A DNA stretch of 20,638 nt from Deltaproteobacteria bacterium. Its GTDB lineage: Bacteria; Myxococcota_A; SURF-8. Positions 1 through 8,004 of the stretch are shown here, one piece after another. The stretch spans positions 1 through 20,638 of the forward strand of contig JAKQSH010000419.1 of assembly GCA_029570245.1 (NCBI GenBank). Reading direction: 5' to 3'. Below the pieces are notes generated by a model. That model ran no database searches. It saw only the letters and a program-made list of their open reading frames with translations, and was not told the origin of the DNA. The position numbers were made by a program, and so were the translations under genes. Every line of letters starts with the position of its first letter. Within the stretch, counting starts at the first letter, position 1.

Positions 1-2
1 AT

Positions 3-3000
3 TTCGGAGAATACGAACTTTCAGTGGAGTGTTACTGCATCGACTGCAAAGACAACGACAGCGACGGATTCTACGGGTTCAACGCACATACCTGTCCAGA
101 AGGAACAGACTGCGACGACGGAAAAGAAAACATAAACCCCAATGAAGAAGAAGTGGCCTGCGACGGTTACGACAACGACTGCTCCGGCGGGGATCAGTGC
201 ATTCAGTTCGTCTGCGTGGACAACGACCACGACAATCACTATCGTTACGATTCTGGTAGTTGCCCCATGGGCGACGACTGCAACGACAACAACGCCGACA
301 TCAACCCGGAAAAAAGCGACGCGAGCTGCGACGGCACCGACCAGAACTGCGACGGCTTCGACTGGTGCCCCGGCAGCGGCCAGCAGTGCGACCAGTGCTT
401 CTTCGGCTTCGATACATGCAGGGCCGGGCATGAATGCATCGGATATTTCGAAGACATGTTGTTCTTCTGCGCCGCCGAATGCCACGAAACCGGCGTCTGC
501 CCGGAAGGTTCCACCTGCCGTTTCTTCAGCGAAGATATCGGCGGCGGCTATTTCTGCTGGCCGGATCGCGTCAGCGAATGTTCCGGCGGCACACTCGAAA
601 TAAGCGACACCTGCGGCAATCTGCTTGAAAGCCTGTATTGCGACGGCACAAGCTGCAACGATACCGCCGGCGTGTGCGAAGCCCAATGTTCCGGCACTCC
701 GCAGGAACTCGTAAGCGGGGTCGCCGTTTCGGCAAACAACGCCAGCGGCGAAAACATTTTCGAAAACTACGGCTGCATCTCCGGCGAAAGCGGGCCGGAG
801 CTGGTGTTCTCTTACACGGCGGACTGCAACGGCAGAGCCCGCGCGACACTGGACGTTCAATCCGACGCGCAGCTGGATATCGTTCTGCTCGAAGGAGCAT
901 GCGACAATGCGTCCTGCACCCAGGCCGCTTACAGCGAGGGCGGCAGCGCTGAAATGATTTTCGATCTGACGGACGGAGTGACCTACTATATTGCGGTCGA
1001 CGGCTACGACGGCGATTTCGGCTGGTTCTCTCTTATGCTCGAAGCAGTGTGCGACGCCGATCTTGGCACCCAGTGCGACGACTGCAAAAGCAGCGCCGAC
1101 TGCGAGAACGACACCGCATGCGTAAAATGGCTGGAAGATTCCGATCACGAAACCAGCATCTGCATGACAGGCTGCGGTGTTGACGGCGTCTGCCCGGAAG
1201 ATTCCACATGCCGCAAGGTCGGCGATTTCACATATCAGTGCATGCCCGATATTACGGGTTCGTGCAGCGACCAGGAACTGTGGATAAGCGATTCCTGCGG
1301 AACGGATGTAATGTGGAAGCTCTGTACTCAATACGAAACCTGCAACGCCTCCGCCGTATCCTGCGACACGAAATGCATCGACAGCGATAATGACGGTTTC
1401 TACGCTTACGACGCCGGCACATGTCCGACCGGCGACGACTGCAACGATAACGACAACGCGATATATCCGGGAGCGGAAGAAATTTTATGCAACGAAATCG
1501 ACGAGGACTGCAACGAAGTCGCCGACTGTCCCAGTGCGGGTCAATGCGAGCCGTGTCAGAACGGCCACTGCTCCGACGGGCATTTGTGTTACAAACATCC
1601 CGGAACGGATTTCGAATTCTGCGTGGCTTCCTGTGACGACACATCCTGCTCGGAAGACTGGGATTTGAGCTGCACCGACTGGCAGGGCATGGGCGACGGA
1701 CCGTGGTACTGCCTGCCGGAAGAAAGCATCACCTGCGTGTCGGGCGACATGGTAATGACCGACACCTGCGGAAACACGGTGGATCAGTCCGACTGCGACC
1801 TGACCTGTTACAGCGGCTTCGGATGCGTGAACTATTGCGACACCGATGAAGTGCTGAATTGCGGCGGAGAGATACACGGAAGCACTTTCGGAGGAGAAAA
1901 TCGCACTACCTATTATTATAATTCGAAAACCACCCGCGACGATATGTACGGCCCGGAGGTTTCATATAAATTCACCGCCGAATGCAGCGGCGAATTCTCG
2001 CTGCAATTCCACTCCGAAGCGGAACTGGCGGTCTTTGTAATAAAGGAAAGCAGTTCGCACTGCAGCAATTCGCATATGGTCGATTACGGTTCATATCTCA
2101 ACAATGTCGTAACCTGGCTGGCGGAAGCCGGGGAAACTTATTACTTCGTCGTGGACGGTTACGACGGCGTGGCCGGAGAATTCGACATGCGCGTGCTCTG
2201 CTTCTGCGGCAACTGTCTCGACAACGACTCGGATACCTTCTTCGGTTACGATCCGGTTACATGTCCCAGCGGCAGAGACTGTGATGACAGCAACGAAAAC
2301 ATAAACGTGGACGCCGAAGAAATCGAATGCGATCACATCGACCAGGATTGCAGCGGCTACGATCTGTGCACCACTGCAGCCTGCGGCGCATATTCCGAAA
2401 TAACAGCCAACGGCGCAATACTGTCGGGCAACAATTTCAGCGGCGACAACAACATAACATTCTACGGAGGCAGCTGCAATTATCCTTACGCAGTGCAGGG
2501 AAACGAGACGGTCTACCACTACACCGCCGAGTGCGACGGCCTGATAAGCGTTGAAATGCCCAGTAGTACCAACGATTATCTGGGAATTTACATCCTTGAA
2601 GGTTCCTGTTCGGCGAACCACTGTCTTAAATACGGCTGGGACTCAATTGACGCAAGCGTCGCGGAGGGAGAGGATTACTATATTGTGGTTGACGGTTACA
2701 ACGGCGCGCAGGGCAGCTGGAACATCGCTCTTACAAAAGAATGTTTCGCGACCTGTACCCAGGATTCCATTCTTACATGCGCCAGTGGCACAGTGAGCGG
2801 AACTCTCACCGGACAGGCGGATCAGGTCGGTTTCTACGGCGGCAATTGCAACAGCTGGCAGGAACCGGGAGGAGAGATGATTTACACTTTTGTGTCGGAA
2901 GACAGCCAATCTGTTTCATTTACACTGAGCAATGTTGAGAAAGATGCAGACATCTTTGTACTGGACGGCGCCTGCGATGCCGGCGACTGCGCCGTCTCCG

Positions 3001-3110
3001 GCGACAGCACCGCATCTCTCAACGTGGTCGGAGGGCAAACATATTATGTTGTAGTCGACGACTACACCGGTCAGGGCGGAACTTTTGATCTTACGGTAGG
3101 CTGCGAGTGA
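3..3110 (+). CDS. Giant Cys/Asp-rich secreted modular protein (MopE-like metal-binding repeats plus PPC-like domains), 5'-truncated by window edge
   Basis: The frame is open from position 3 (FGEYELSVEC...), and those first residues match the end of an internal PPC-like module (GEFDMRVLC), so the gene continues left of the window; the GTG at 24 is not a real start. Numbering from that GTG (1028 residues), the order is: MopE-type repeats about 5-53 and 64-110, Cys-rich module 122-222, PPC-like beta-sandwich 219-343, Cys-rich 351-450, MopE 451-502, Cys-rich 508-604, PPC-like 605-729, MopE 731-782, PPC-like 787-908 and 911-1028. MopE repeats show D-x-D-x-D-G, then T-C-P-x-G-x-D-C-D/N-D and C-D-x-x-D-x-D-C; these Asp-rich loops look able to bind Ca2+ or other metals. 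PPC modules end in V-D-G/D-Y-x-G. By hand count about 92 cysteines (about 9%) imply an extracellular, disulfide-rich protein. No C-terminal sorting tag is visible; it ends FDLTVGCE. The module assignment is by pattern; substrate and function are unknown. Confidence 0.85.
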   Translation, partial: FGEYELSVECYCIDCKDNDSDGFYGFNAHTCPEGTDCDDGKENINPNEEEVACDGYDNDCSGGDQCIQFVCVDNDHDNHYRYDSGSCPMGDDCNDNNADINPEKSDASCDGTDQNCDGFDWCPGSGQQCDQCFFGFDTCRAGHECIGYFEDMLFFCAAECHETGVCPEGSTCRFFSEDIGGGYFCWPDRVSECSGGTLEISDTCGNLLESLYCDGTSCNDTAGVCEAQCSGTPQELVSGVAVSANNASGENIFENYGCISGESGPELVFSYTADCNGRARATLDVQSDAQLDIVLLEGACDNASCTQAAYSEGGSAEMIFDLTDGVTYYIAVDGYDGDFGWFSLMLEAVCDADLGTQCDDCKSSADCENDTACVKWLEDSDHETSICMTGCGVDGVCPEDSTCRKVGDFTYQCMPDITGSCSDQELWISDSCGTDVMWKLCTQYETCNASAVSCDTKCIDSDNDGFYAYDAGTCPTGDDCNDNDNAIYPGAEEILCNEIDEDCNEVADCPSAGQCEPCQNGHCSDGHLCYKHPGTDFEFCVASCDDTSCSEDWDLSCTDWQGMGDGPWYCLPEESITCVSGDMVMTDTCGNTVDQSDCDLTCYSGFGCVNYCDTDEVLNCGGEIHGSTFGGENRTTYYYNSKTTRDDMYGPEVSYKFTAECSGEFSLQFHSEAELAVFVIKESSSHCSNSHMVDYGSYLNNVVTWLAEAGETYYFVVDGYDGVAGEFDMRVLCFCGNCLDNDSDTFFGYDPVTCPSGRDCDDSNENINVDAEEIECDHIDQDCSGYDLCTTAACGAYSEITANGAILSGNNFSGDNNITFYGGSCNYPYAVQGNETVYHYTAECDGLISVEMPSSTNDYLGIYILEGSCSANHCLKYGWDSIDASVAEGEDYYIVVDGYNGAQGSWNIALTKECFATCTQDSILTCASGTVSGTLTGQADQVGFYGGNCNSWQEPGGEMIYTFVSEDSQSVSFTLSNVEKDADIFVLDGACDAGDCAVSGDSTASLNVVGGQTYYVVVDDYTGQGGTFDLTVGCE

Positions 3111-3117
3111 AAAATAC

Positions 3118-3585
3118 TCAGCAGCAATCACATTCGGTGCGGGGCATCCTTCGGGATGCCCTTGCTTTTTCGAGCGCCTCACGCATGGCATCTGGAATCT
3201 GTGTCGGGCGTGCCGCCGCGAAGTCGTAGCTGACCTGCACCGAACGGCCAACGGCGATCGTTTCGTAATCGCTTTTGCGCAGTATGGCGTATTCGAAATG
3301 GAAGCTGCTGTTTCCGATATGAGTACAACGCGTAAGCACCACAGCTTTTTCTCCAAGACGCAGAGGAGCCAGATAGCTGAGCTGTATGTCGGCAAGTATG
3401 AATGGAAAATCGAATGAGCCCGGACGCATCAGGCCGAGCTTGCAGACATAATCGACACGCGCGTTTTCGAGGTAAGTGAAATATACGGCGTTGTTGACGT
3501 GCCCGAAGGCATCAATGTCGCGGAAACGCACCGTCTGTTCGGTGGCACATTCAAACTGTTCCGGGATTATCTGCGGTTTTTCCAT
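3118..3585 (-). CDS. Acyl-CoA thioesterase, 4HBT hotdog-fold (YbgC/FadM family)
   Basis: This 155-residue protein has the usual length of single-hotdog thioesterases that hydrolyse acyl-CoA in the cytoplasm. The signature F-R-D-I-D-A-F-G-H-V-N-N spans residues 21-32; by comparison with Pseudomonas 4-hydroxybenzoyl-CoA thioesterase, Asp25 would be the catalytic acid, with Y35 and E40 also in the conserved stretch (Y-F-T-Y-L-E-N-A-R). No signal peptide is seen. The ATG follows the upstream cupin gene's TGA by only 4 nt, and the Shine-Dalgarno AGGAA lies in that gene's last codons, so the two are co-translated. The C-terminus ends in an unusual Glu-Cys-Asp-Cys-Cys, and the codons for about residues 140-148 also form the intrinsic terminator of the convergent gene. 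Chain-length specificity cannot be read from the sequence. Confidence 0.9.
   Translation of the reverse strand: MEKPQIIPEQFECATEQTVRFRDIDAFGHVNNAVYFTYLENARVDYVCKLGLMRPGSFDFPFILADIQLSYLAPLRLGEKAVVLTRCTHIGNSSFHFEYAILRKSDYETIAVGRSVQVSYDFAAARPTQIPDAMREALEKARASRRMPRTECDCC
3142..3170 (+). terminator. Intrinsic terminator of the Cys-rich protein gene
   Basis: A perfect 8-bp stem (3142-3149 with 3154-3161, GGGCATCC/GGATGCCC) encloses a TTCG tetraloop closed by C-G, the very stable cUUCGg type. It is followed by TTGCTTTTT to 3170. The stem begins 31 nt after the stop codon at 3108-3110. On the opposite strand the hairpin has no T-run, so it should act only on rightward transcripts. It lies wholly inside the 3' end of the convergent thioesterase gene. 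Confidence 0.88.
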
Positions 3586-3589
3586 TTAT

Positions 3590-4099
3590 TCATTCCTGTT
3601 CATTTGCAGTCAGACGGATTATCAGCTCTTTTTCCTGCGGCCATCCTGCACAGAGTTCGGAGCGCCGGGCATGTTCGAAATCGGCGTATTCGAAGCCCGG
3701 AGCTACAGTATTGCCCATCAGTGCATATTCGCCGCCTTCGATAAATGCCCCCTGCCAGACGCCATGCTCAACAACAATCTGCGGCACCTGCCCGGCGGAC
3801 AGATCGCTTCCAAGGGTACGGCGCAGACTTGATCCGTCCGGGTAAAGCAGAAGCAACGTCACCGGCGCGCCGCTGTAATGATGCCAGACCTCGTCGCTCC
3901 CGACCCGGTGAAGCAGCGAACGCGTGTCGGCAGTCAGCATGTAATATATGGCAGTGGAAAAGCAACGGCGCGCGCCGTAACGCTCAGGCAGATCGGAAGC
4001 GCTCACGGTTTCGCGACAGCGATAGGTTTCACGGAAAAATCCGCCTTCGCACGGATGAGCTTCCAGATGCAGCAGTCTTATCAGTTCATCGCTTTTCAT
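3590..4099 (-). CDS. Cupin_5 / DUF985 family protein
   Basis: The 169 residues match the DUF985 (cupin_5, YML079w-like) pattern: H-P-C-E-G-G-F-F-R-E-T-Y-R at 15-27, then I-Y-Y-M-L near 51-55, L-L-H-R-V-G-S-D-E-V-W-H-H-Y-S-G at 62-77, P-Q-I-V-V near 106-110, W-Q-G-A at 115-118, and V-A-P-G-F-E-Y-A-D-F-E at 132-142. The family is a small beta-barrel of poorly defined function; structural homology to sugar-binding or epimerase-type cupins is known, but no reaction can be assigned here. There is no signal peptide, so it is probably cytoplasmic. Its ATG overlaps the stop of the preceding DUF3857 lipoprotein gene (ATGA), which indicates translational coupling with that envelope gene. Confidence 0.9.
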   Translation of the reverse strand: MKSDELIRLLHLEAHPCEGGFFRETYRCRETVSASDLPERYGARRCFSTAIYYMLTADTRSLLHRVGSDEVWHHYSGAPVTLLLLYPDGSSLRRTLGSDLSAGQVPQIVVEHGVWQGAFIEGGEYALMGNTVAPGFEYADFEHARRSELCAGWPQEKELIIRLTANEQE

Positions 4100-7000
4100 C
4101 GCAGTCCCAGTTCCTCTCTGTCAACATCGCGATCAATTGTTTCGCCGCCGGAGGCTGACGAAGACGGTTCAATTACGGTCTGGGTCTGTTCGATGTTGTC
4201 GATGGCAGAACAGAAACGTGCGAAGTCGAGATACTGTGAAGGATTGATTCTCTGCACCGGAACGGTGATTTCGCGGTTGAACTCAAGCAGGCGTCCGTCG
4301 CGCCTGATTTCGTATGTGTACGACCCGAAGTCGCTGTCTATTCTGCGATTACCCGGCACCTTGCTAACATCCCAGTTTTCTGGCAGTTCTATCACGGCAT
4401 TCAGGCGACCGCTGTTAATGAAATTTATCATCAGATCGAACTTGCGCACAGGTATGCGGATGTAACTGGGCGCCAGATTCAGCGGATAGAAGGCGCGCTC
4501 AATAAGCAGCTTGCCGGACATGCGGCGTGCAAAATAATCGGACCTGAAGGTATAGTGCAGAGTAAGAGGTTTTTCGGGATTCTCAAGATTCTCAATGCTC
4601 AGTTCCTTAAGGCTCGTTCCGGGGAAGTTCTGGTTCAGCACCGCTTCAAAAAACTGGCGCAGCTGATCCTGAGAAAGCCCCTCAAGCTTGCCGCGCAGAT
4701 TCGATGAATAATATCCCCCGATTTCCTCCAGTGACTCGCAGTCGGCGGCGCCGCTGTCGGAGAGTCTGCAATACAGCGTCACGTCCTTCTGATCGGCATG
4801 GGCGTTCTGGAAAGGCACTGTCACAAGCGGGTTGGGGCTGTCATCCAGAAGCAGCGCTTCAGCCCCGGAAATAAGGGGCGAATATTTGCCGAAGGTGGAA
4901 TATTTGAAATCGGCGTCGGTAAATATCTGACGCCCGTCGTCAAGCGTAATGCGCAGCAGCGCGCTGTCGTATGTTTTAAGGCTGGCGTTGGGGAATTCTA
5001 TTTTTTTGACGTTTACCGGACGCGCCAGCAGAAAGTCGCTTTTTATGTTTTTCATTTTCAGCAATGCCGAAAGCAGCAGCAGACGGTTGCCTATTCCGGC
5101 TTGAAGTATCGCAGTGGCCGATGATGTCAGGGCGCCCGATTGATTGTCGCCTTCCACTCTGTCCGCCACAGCGTAGTAGAGCGACTTGACGCAATCGAAC
5201 TGAGCTTTGCCTTTGCAGGCTGAAGCGTCCGAAGGCCAGTGCATATTCAGAAATGCGCGCAGTTCATGGCTGGGCCGCAGATTGCGTTGCAGATTCTGGC
5301 GGTAATAGTCACGGATGTCAATATACGAAAGAGGCAGCGAAACGTCAACAATCGGGAAAACCTCATCGCTCAGGGGCATGAACGGCTCCGGCGTTATTTC
5401 CTTGAGCTTTTCGTTCTTATAGCTGCTTATGGTGTTGCCGTTTTTACTTGAGACTTCCGGTGCGTTCAATTCCCCGAAGTTGATTGGAAACAGAGTCACA
5501 TTCATTCCGTCCGGATGAATCACGGTGAAATGCGAACGGTATGTTGGAGTTTCCATATTTCTGAAATAAAAACGCATTCCTAAGAAACCGTTGCGGAAAC
5601 GCCGGTCTATGCCGTTTCCGGTCACGTAATCGTATTCTATGAAATCGCCGACTTCCAGATCGGGCAGACTGTCTGAATCTTTGCCGCTGATATTTTCCGG
5701 GGCCAGAACACGACCGTCGGGCTTGACGATGCGCACAGTATAGGTAGCAGCCTCGTCCGGCGTGCTGATCTCGCCCAGCCTGGAAAGCGCAGCTTTGGTC
5801 TGAGCGCGCTGAATCATGTGGGTGCGGCCGATATACGAGCCATTGGGCAGTATCTGCACTATGTACTCGTCAAGCACCACTACAGATTCTGCTTCGCTTC
5901 CAAAATCGTCGGACATGAACTCTTTGATAACTTCGTCGCCGGAAGTCACGTATTCGGAAAGCATTTCCTTTCTGTCCGACAGGGCAAGCATATTGCGAAC
6001 ATGGAAACTGTCGGTGTCACGTTCGATTATTCCGTAATGAATTGCAGCAGCATCGTCGAAACGCCCGGCATACTGCAGCGTCTCTGCCAGCATTTCACGA
6101 ATGCGTCTCAGAGATGAGGCATCTGCAGAATCCGGTCTTTCAAGCATTCTGCGATATATGTCGGCGGCGGCGGAGTAATTGCCCGCTGCCGCATGACGTT
6201 CCGCAAGATCGAATTTCAGACGTTCGGAAGCCGCTTCTCGCCGGATATTGCGCCGCATGATTTTCTCGCCTTCGGCATCCCGACCTGTATCATACAGCCA
6301 GGCGGCCAGACGATTGGAAGACCAGGAAAGTGCGTCCAGCTTAAAGGCCAGTTTCTCGGCTTCGGCGTAACGAGCTTCAGATTTGCAAAGCATATACATC
6401 TGCTTCAGCGCCCAGCGGTCCCGCGGATTGATTCTAATGGCTTCCGACAGCGCCTCTTCGGCTTCCATACGCCAGCCGCGCGAATTGTAGATGCTGTAGA
6501 GAGAAGTCTGCCAGAGGTTGTATCCCGGAGCGCTCTTCTGCAGCGATTTCAATTTTTCGATCGCTTCACCAATGCGTTCTTCTTCAAGATCGCGCTGGGC
6601 GATTTCGTAGAGCGCAGTCCCCATGCTTGAGTCCAGCTCGAACGCCTTTTCATATGAGCGCCTGGCCTCGTTCTGCATAACTTTGCGGGATGCGGCAGGG
6701 TCTTTTTCGCATTTAAGCGCGTTGATGATGCGGAACGGCGCAAACTGCGGTGCTTCTTCGAATCCCTTTTCAAGCAACGGTTTCATCGCCTCGTAATCGC
6801 CGTTCATATAATCCAGAAGCAGCTCAGCCAGTATGGCCTGAACATCCGCCGGATCGTTGCGCAACGCCTGTGCCCAATGCGACGAGTGTGCTTCCGGTGC
6901 ATGTGTAAGATTCGAGCCGGCCAGCTCGTCGAAATCAGGCTGACCTTTGAAGTCCGCGAATTGCTCGAACTGCGGAGCTTTGCCGTCACTTCCGATAACA

Positions 7001-8004
7001 CGCAAGCGCCATGACGTTTTTCCGCCGTCCTCGCCGACTTTGAGCAGAATGCGGTGCCAGCCGGCTTCAAGCTTCACCGACTGCTGATGGTAATAAGGCA
7101 GATAGGCCCGGCGGCTGTCGATTACTAGCGGCGGCAGAGAGTCGATGCGCATCGAAGCCAGCAGCCAGCCGGAAAGACGGAAAATAAGCTCCTGACCTTC
7201 CTGAAGTTTGATGTATGAAACCGCATAGTACACTCCGCCTCTATTGTCCAGCAGTGAGAAATCGTCTTCGCGGATTTCGAGGTCGGCCAGCGCCGTTTTT
7301 ACCGTGAAACCATCGTCGCGGTATTCGGGCATGAGCGGAGCTTCTTCCTCCGGCGGATATGTGCGGTCGAAGTCGATCTGTCCGAACTGTCCGAAAGGCC
7401 CGGCGAAAATAAATTTGCGCACTTCGCCTTTCTGCCTGCGCACTGCGAAAACGGCTTCTTCGTCGCCATCCTCCATGTAAATTTTTTCCAGTACGTCCAG
7501 TACGGCCAGACGCGTCGAGTAATCCACGCGCGCATCGTCGGCCAGACGCACGAAAAGCGGCTTGAAACGCGTGATAAAGTCGCCGTAATAAGGGAAGTAC
7601 ATGTTCATCTGTCTTGCAGCTATTTCAGCAAAAGGCGAGTCGGGGTGGAACTCAAGCAGAGACGCCCAGTTATTGAGCTGTGAATCGACACGGCCCCTGA
7701 AATACGAAAGCAGAGCGAGTCCGGCTAAGGCTTCCGCACAGTCGCCTTCAAGCTCAAGAGCCTTCAGCCAGAGCTTTTCCGCCTCGTCGGACTGGCCCGG
7801 ATGCAGCCATTTCTGCCAGCCCAGACATGCCAGATCGCCGGCGGCATAAGGGGCCGACGGCAACTCGCTCTGACTGATAACATTGAGATCAAGCGCATGA
7901 CGTGCATATGGCGAAAGGTTACGGGCGCAGCCCGACAGCGCCGACGCGCAAATTAGCAGCATGGCAGACAGAATAAGGAGTGATACGATTTTACTGTACC
8001 GCAT
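4096..8004 (-). CDS. TPR / DUF3857 / degenerate transglutaminase-like lipoprotein
   Basis: This 1302-residue protein has a lipoprotein signal peptide: hydrophobic core 7-22 and lipobox L-S-G-C with Cys26. Ala at +2 suggests outer-membrane sorting. Then come helical repeats (about 55-195), a beta-sandwich domain opening with I-F-A-G-P-F-G (198-340), TPR-like repeats (about 375-680), DUF3857 (about 705-870, including K-P-D-G-R-V-L-A-P-E-N-I-S), a transglutaminase-like region (about 935-1035) and a beta-rich C-terminal region. Aligned to its upstream paralogue, the F-G-D-C-K-D-K active-site segment is replaced by A-G-I-G-N-R (969-974). His is replaced by Ser1014 (Y-D-S-A-L), and only the Asp (1030, F-T-D-A-D) survives. 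It therefore looks like a pseudoenzyme. The ATG lies 14 nt inside the upstream gene. The acidic/Ser tail after about 1275 looks disordered. Confidence 0.88.
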   Translation of the reverse strand: MRYSKIVSLLILSAMLLICASALSGCARNLSPYARHALDLNVISQSELPSAPYAAGDLACLGWQKWLHPGQSDEAEKLWLKALELEGDCAEALAGLALLSYFRGRVDSQLNNWASLLEFHPDSPFAEIAARQMNMYFPYYGDFITRFKPLFVRLADDARVDYSTRLAVLDVLEKIYMEDGDEEAVFAVRRQKGEVRKFIFAGPFGQFGQIDFDRTYPPEEEAPLMPEYRDDGFTVKTALADLEIREDDFSLLDNRGGVYYAVSYIKLQEGQELIFRLSGWLLASMRIDSLPPLVIDSRRAYLPYYHQQSVKLEAGWHRILLKVGEDGGKTSWRLRVIGSDGKAPQFEQFADFKGQPDFDELAGSNLTHAPEAHSSHWAQALRNDPADVQAILAELLLDYMNGDYEAMKPLLEKGFEEAPQFAPFRIINALKCEKDPAASRKVMQNEARRSYEKAFELDSSMGTALYEIAQRDLEEERIGEAIEKLKSLQKSAPGYNLWQTSLYSIYNSRGWRMEAEEALSEAIRINPRDRWALKQMYMLCKSEARYAEAEKLAFKLDALSWSSNRLAAWLYDTGRDAEGEKIMRRNIRREAASERLKFDLAERHAAAGNYSAAADIYRRMLERPDSADASSLRRIREMLAETLQYAGRFDDAAAIHYGIIERDTDSFHVRNMLALSDRKEMLSEYVTSGDEVIKEFMSDDFGSEAESVVVLDEYIVQILPNGSYIGRTHMIQRAQTKAALSRLGEISTPDEAATYTVRIVKPDGRVLAPENISGKDSDSLPDLEVGDFIEYDYVTGNGIDRRFRNGFLGMRFYFRNMETPTYRSHFTVIHPDGMNVTLFPINFGELNAPEVSSKNGNTISSYKNEKLKEITPEPFMPLSDEVFPIVDVSLPLSYIDIRDYYRQNLQRNLRPSHELRAFLNMHWPSDASACKGKAQFDCVKSLYYAVADRVEGDNQSGALTSSATAILQAGIGNRLLLLSALLKMKNIKSDFLLARPVNVKKIEFPNASLKTYDSALLRITLDDGRQIFTDADFKYSTFGKYSPLISGAEALLLDDSPNPLVTVPFQNAHADQKDVTLYCRLSDSGAADCESLEEIGGYYSSNLRGKLEGLSQDQLRQFFEAVLNQNFPGTSLKELSIENLENPEKPLTLHYTFRSDYFARRMSGKLLIERAFYPLNLAPSYIRIPVRKFDLMINFINSGRLNAVIELPENWDVSKVPGNRRIDSDFGSYTYEIRRDGRLLEFNREITVPVQRINPSQYLDFARFCSAIDNIEQTQTVIEPSSSASGGETIDRDVDREELGLR

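Noticed and set aside
21..1331. A 436-codon open frame on the minus strand opposite the Cys-rich protein gene
   Set aside because: It mirrors the Asp/Asn/Cys-rich codons (GAC, AAC, TGC) of the real gene, giving Val/Ala-rich text with no domain or plausible start. Modular repeats in the + frame prove which strand codes.
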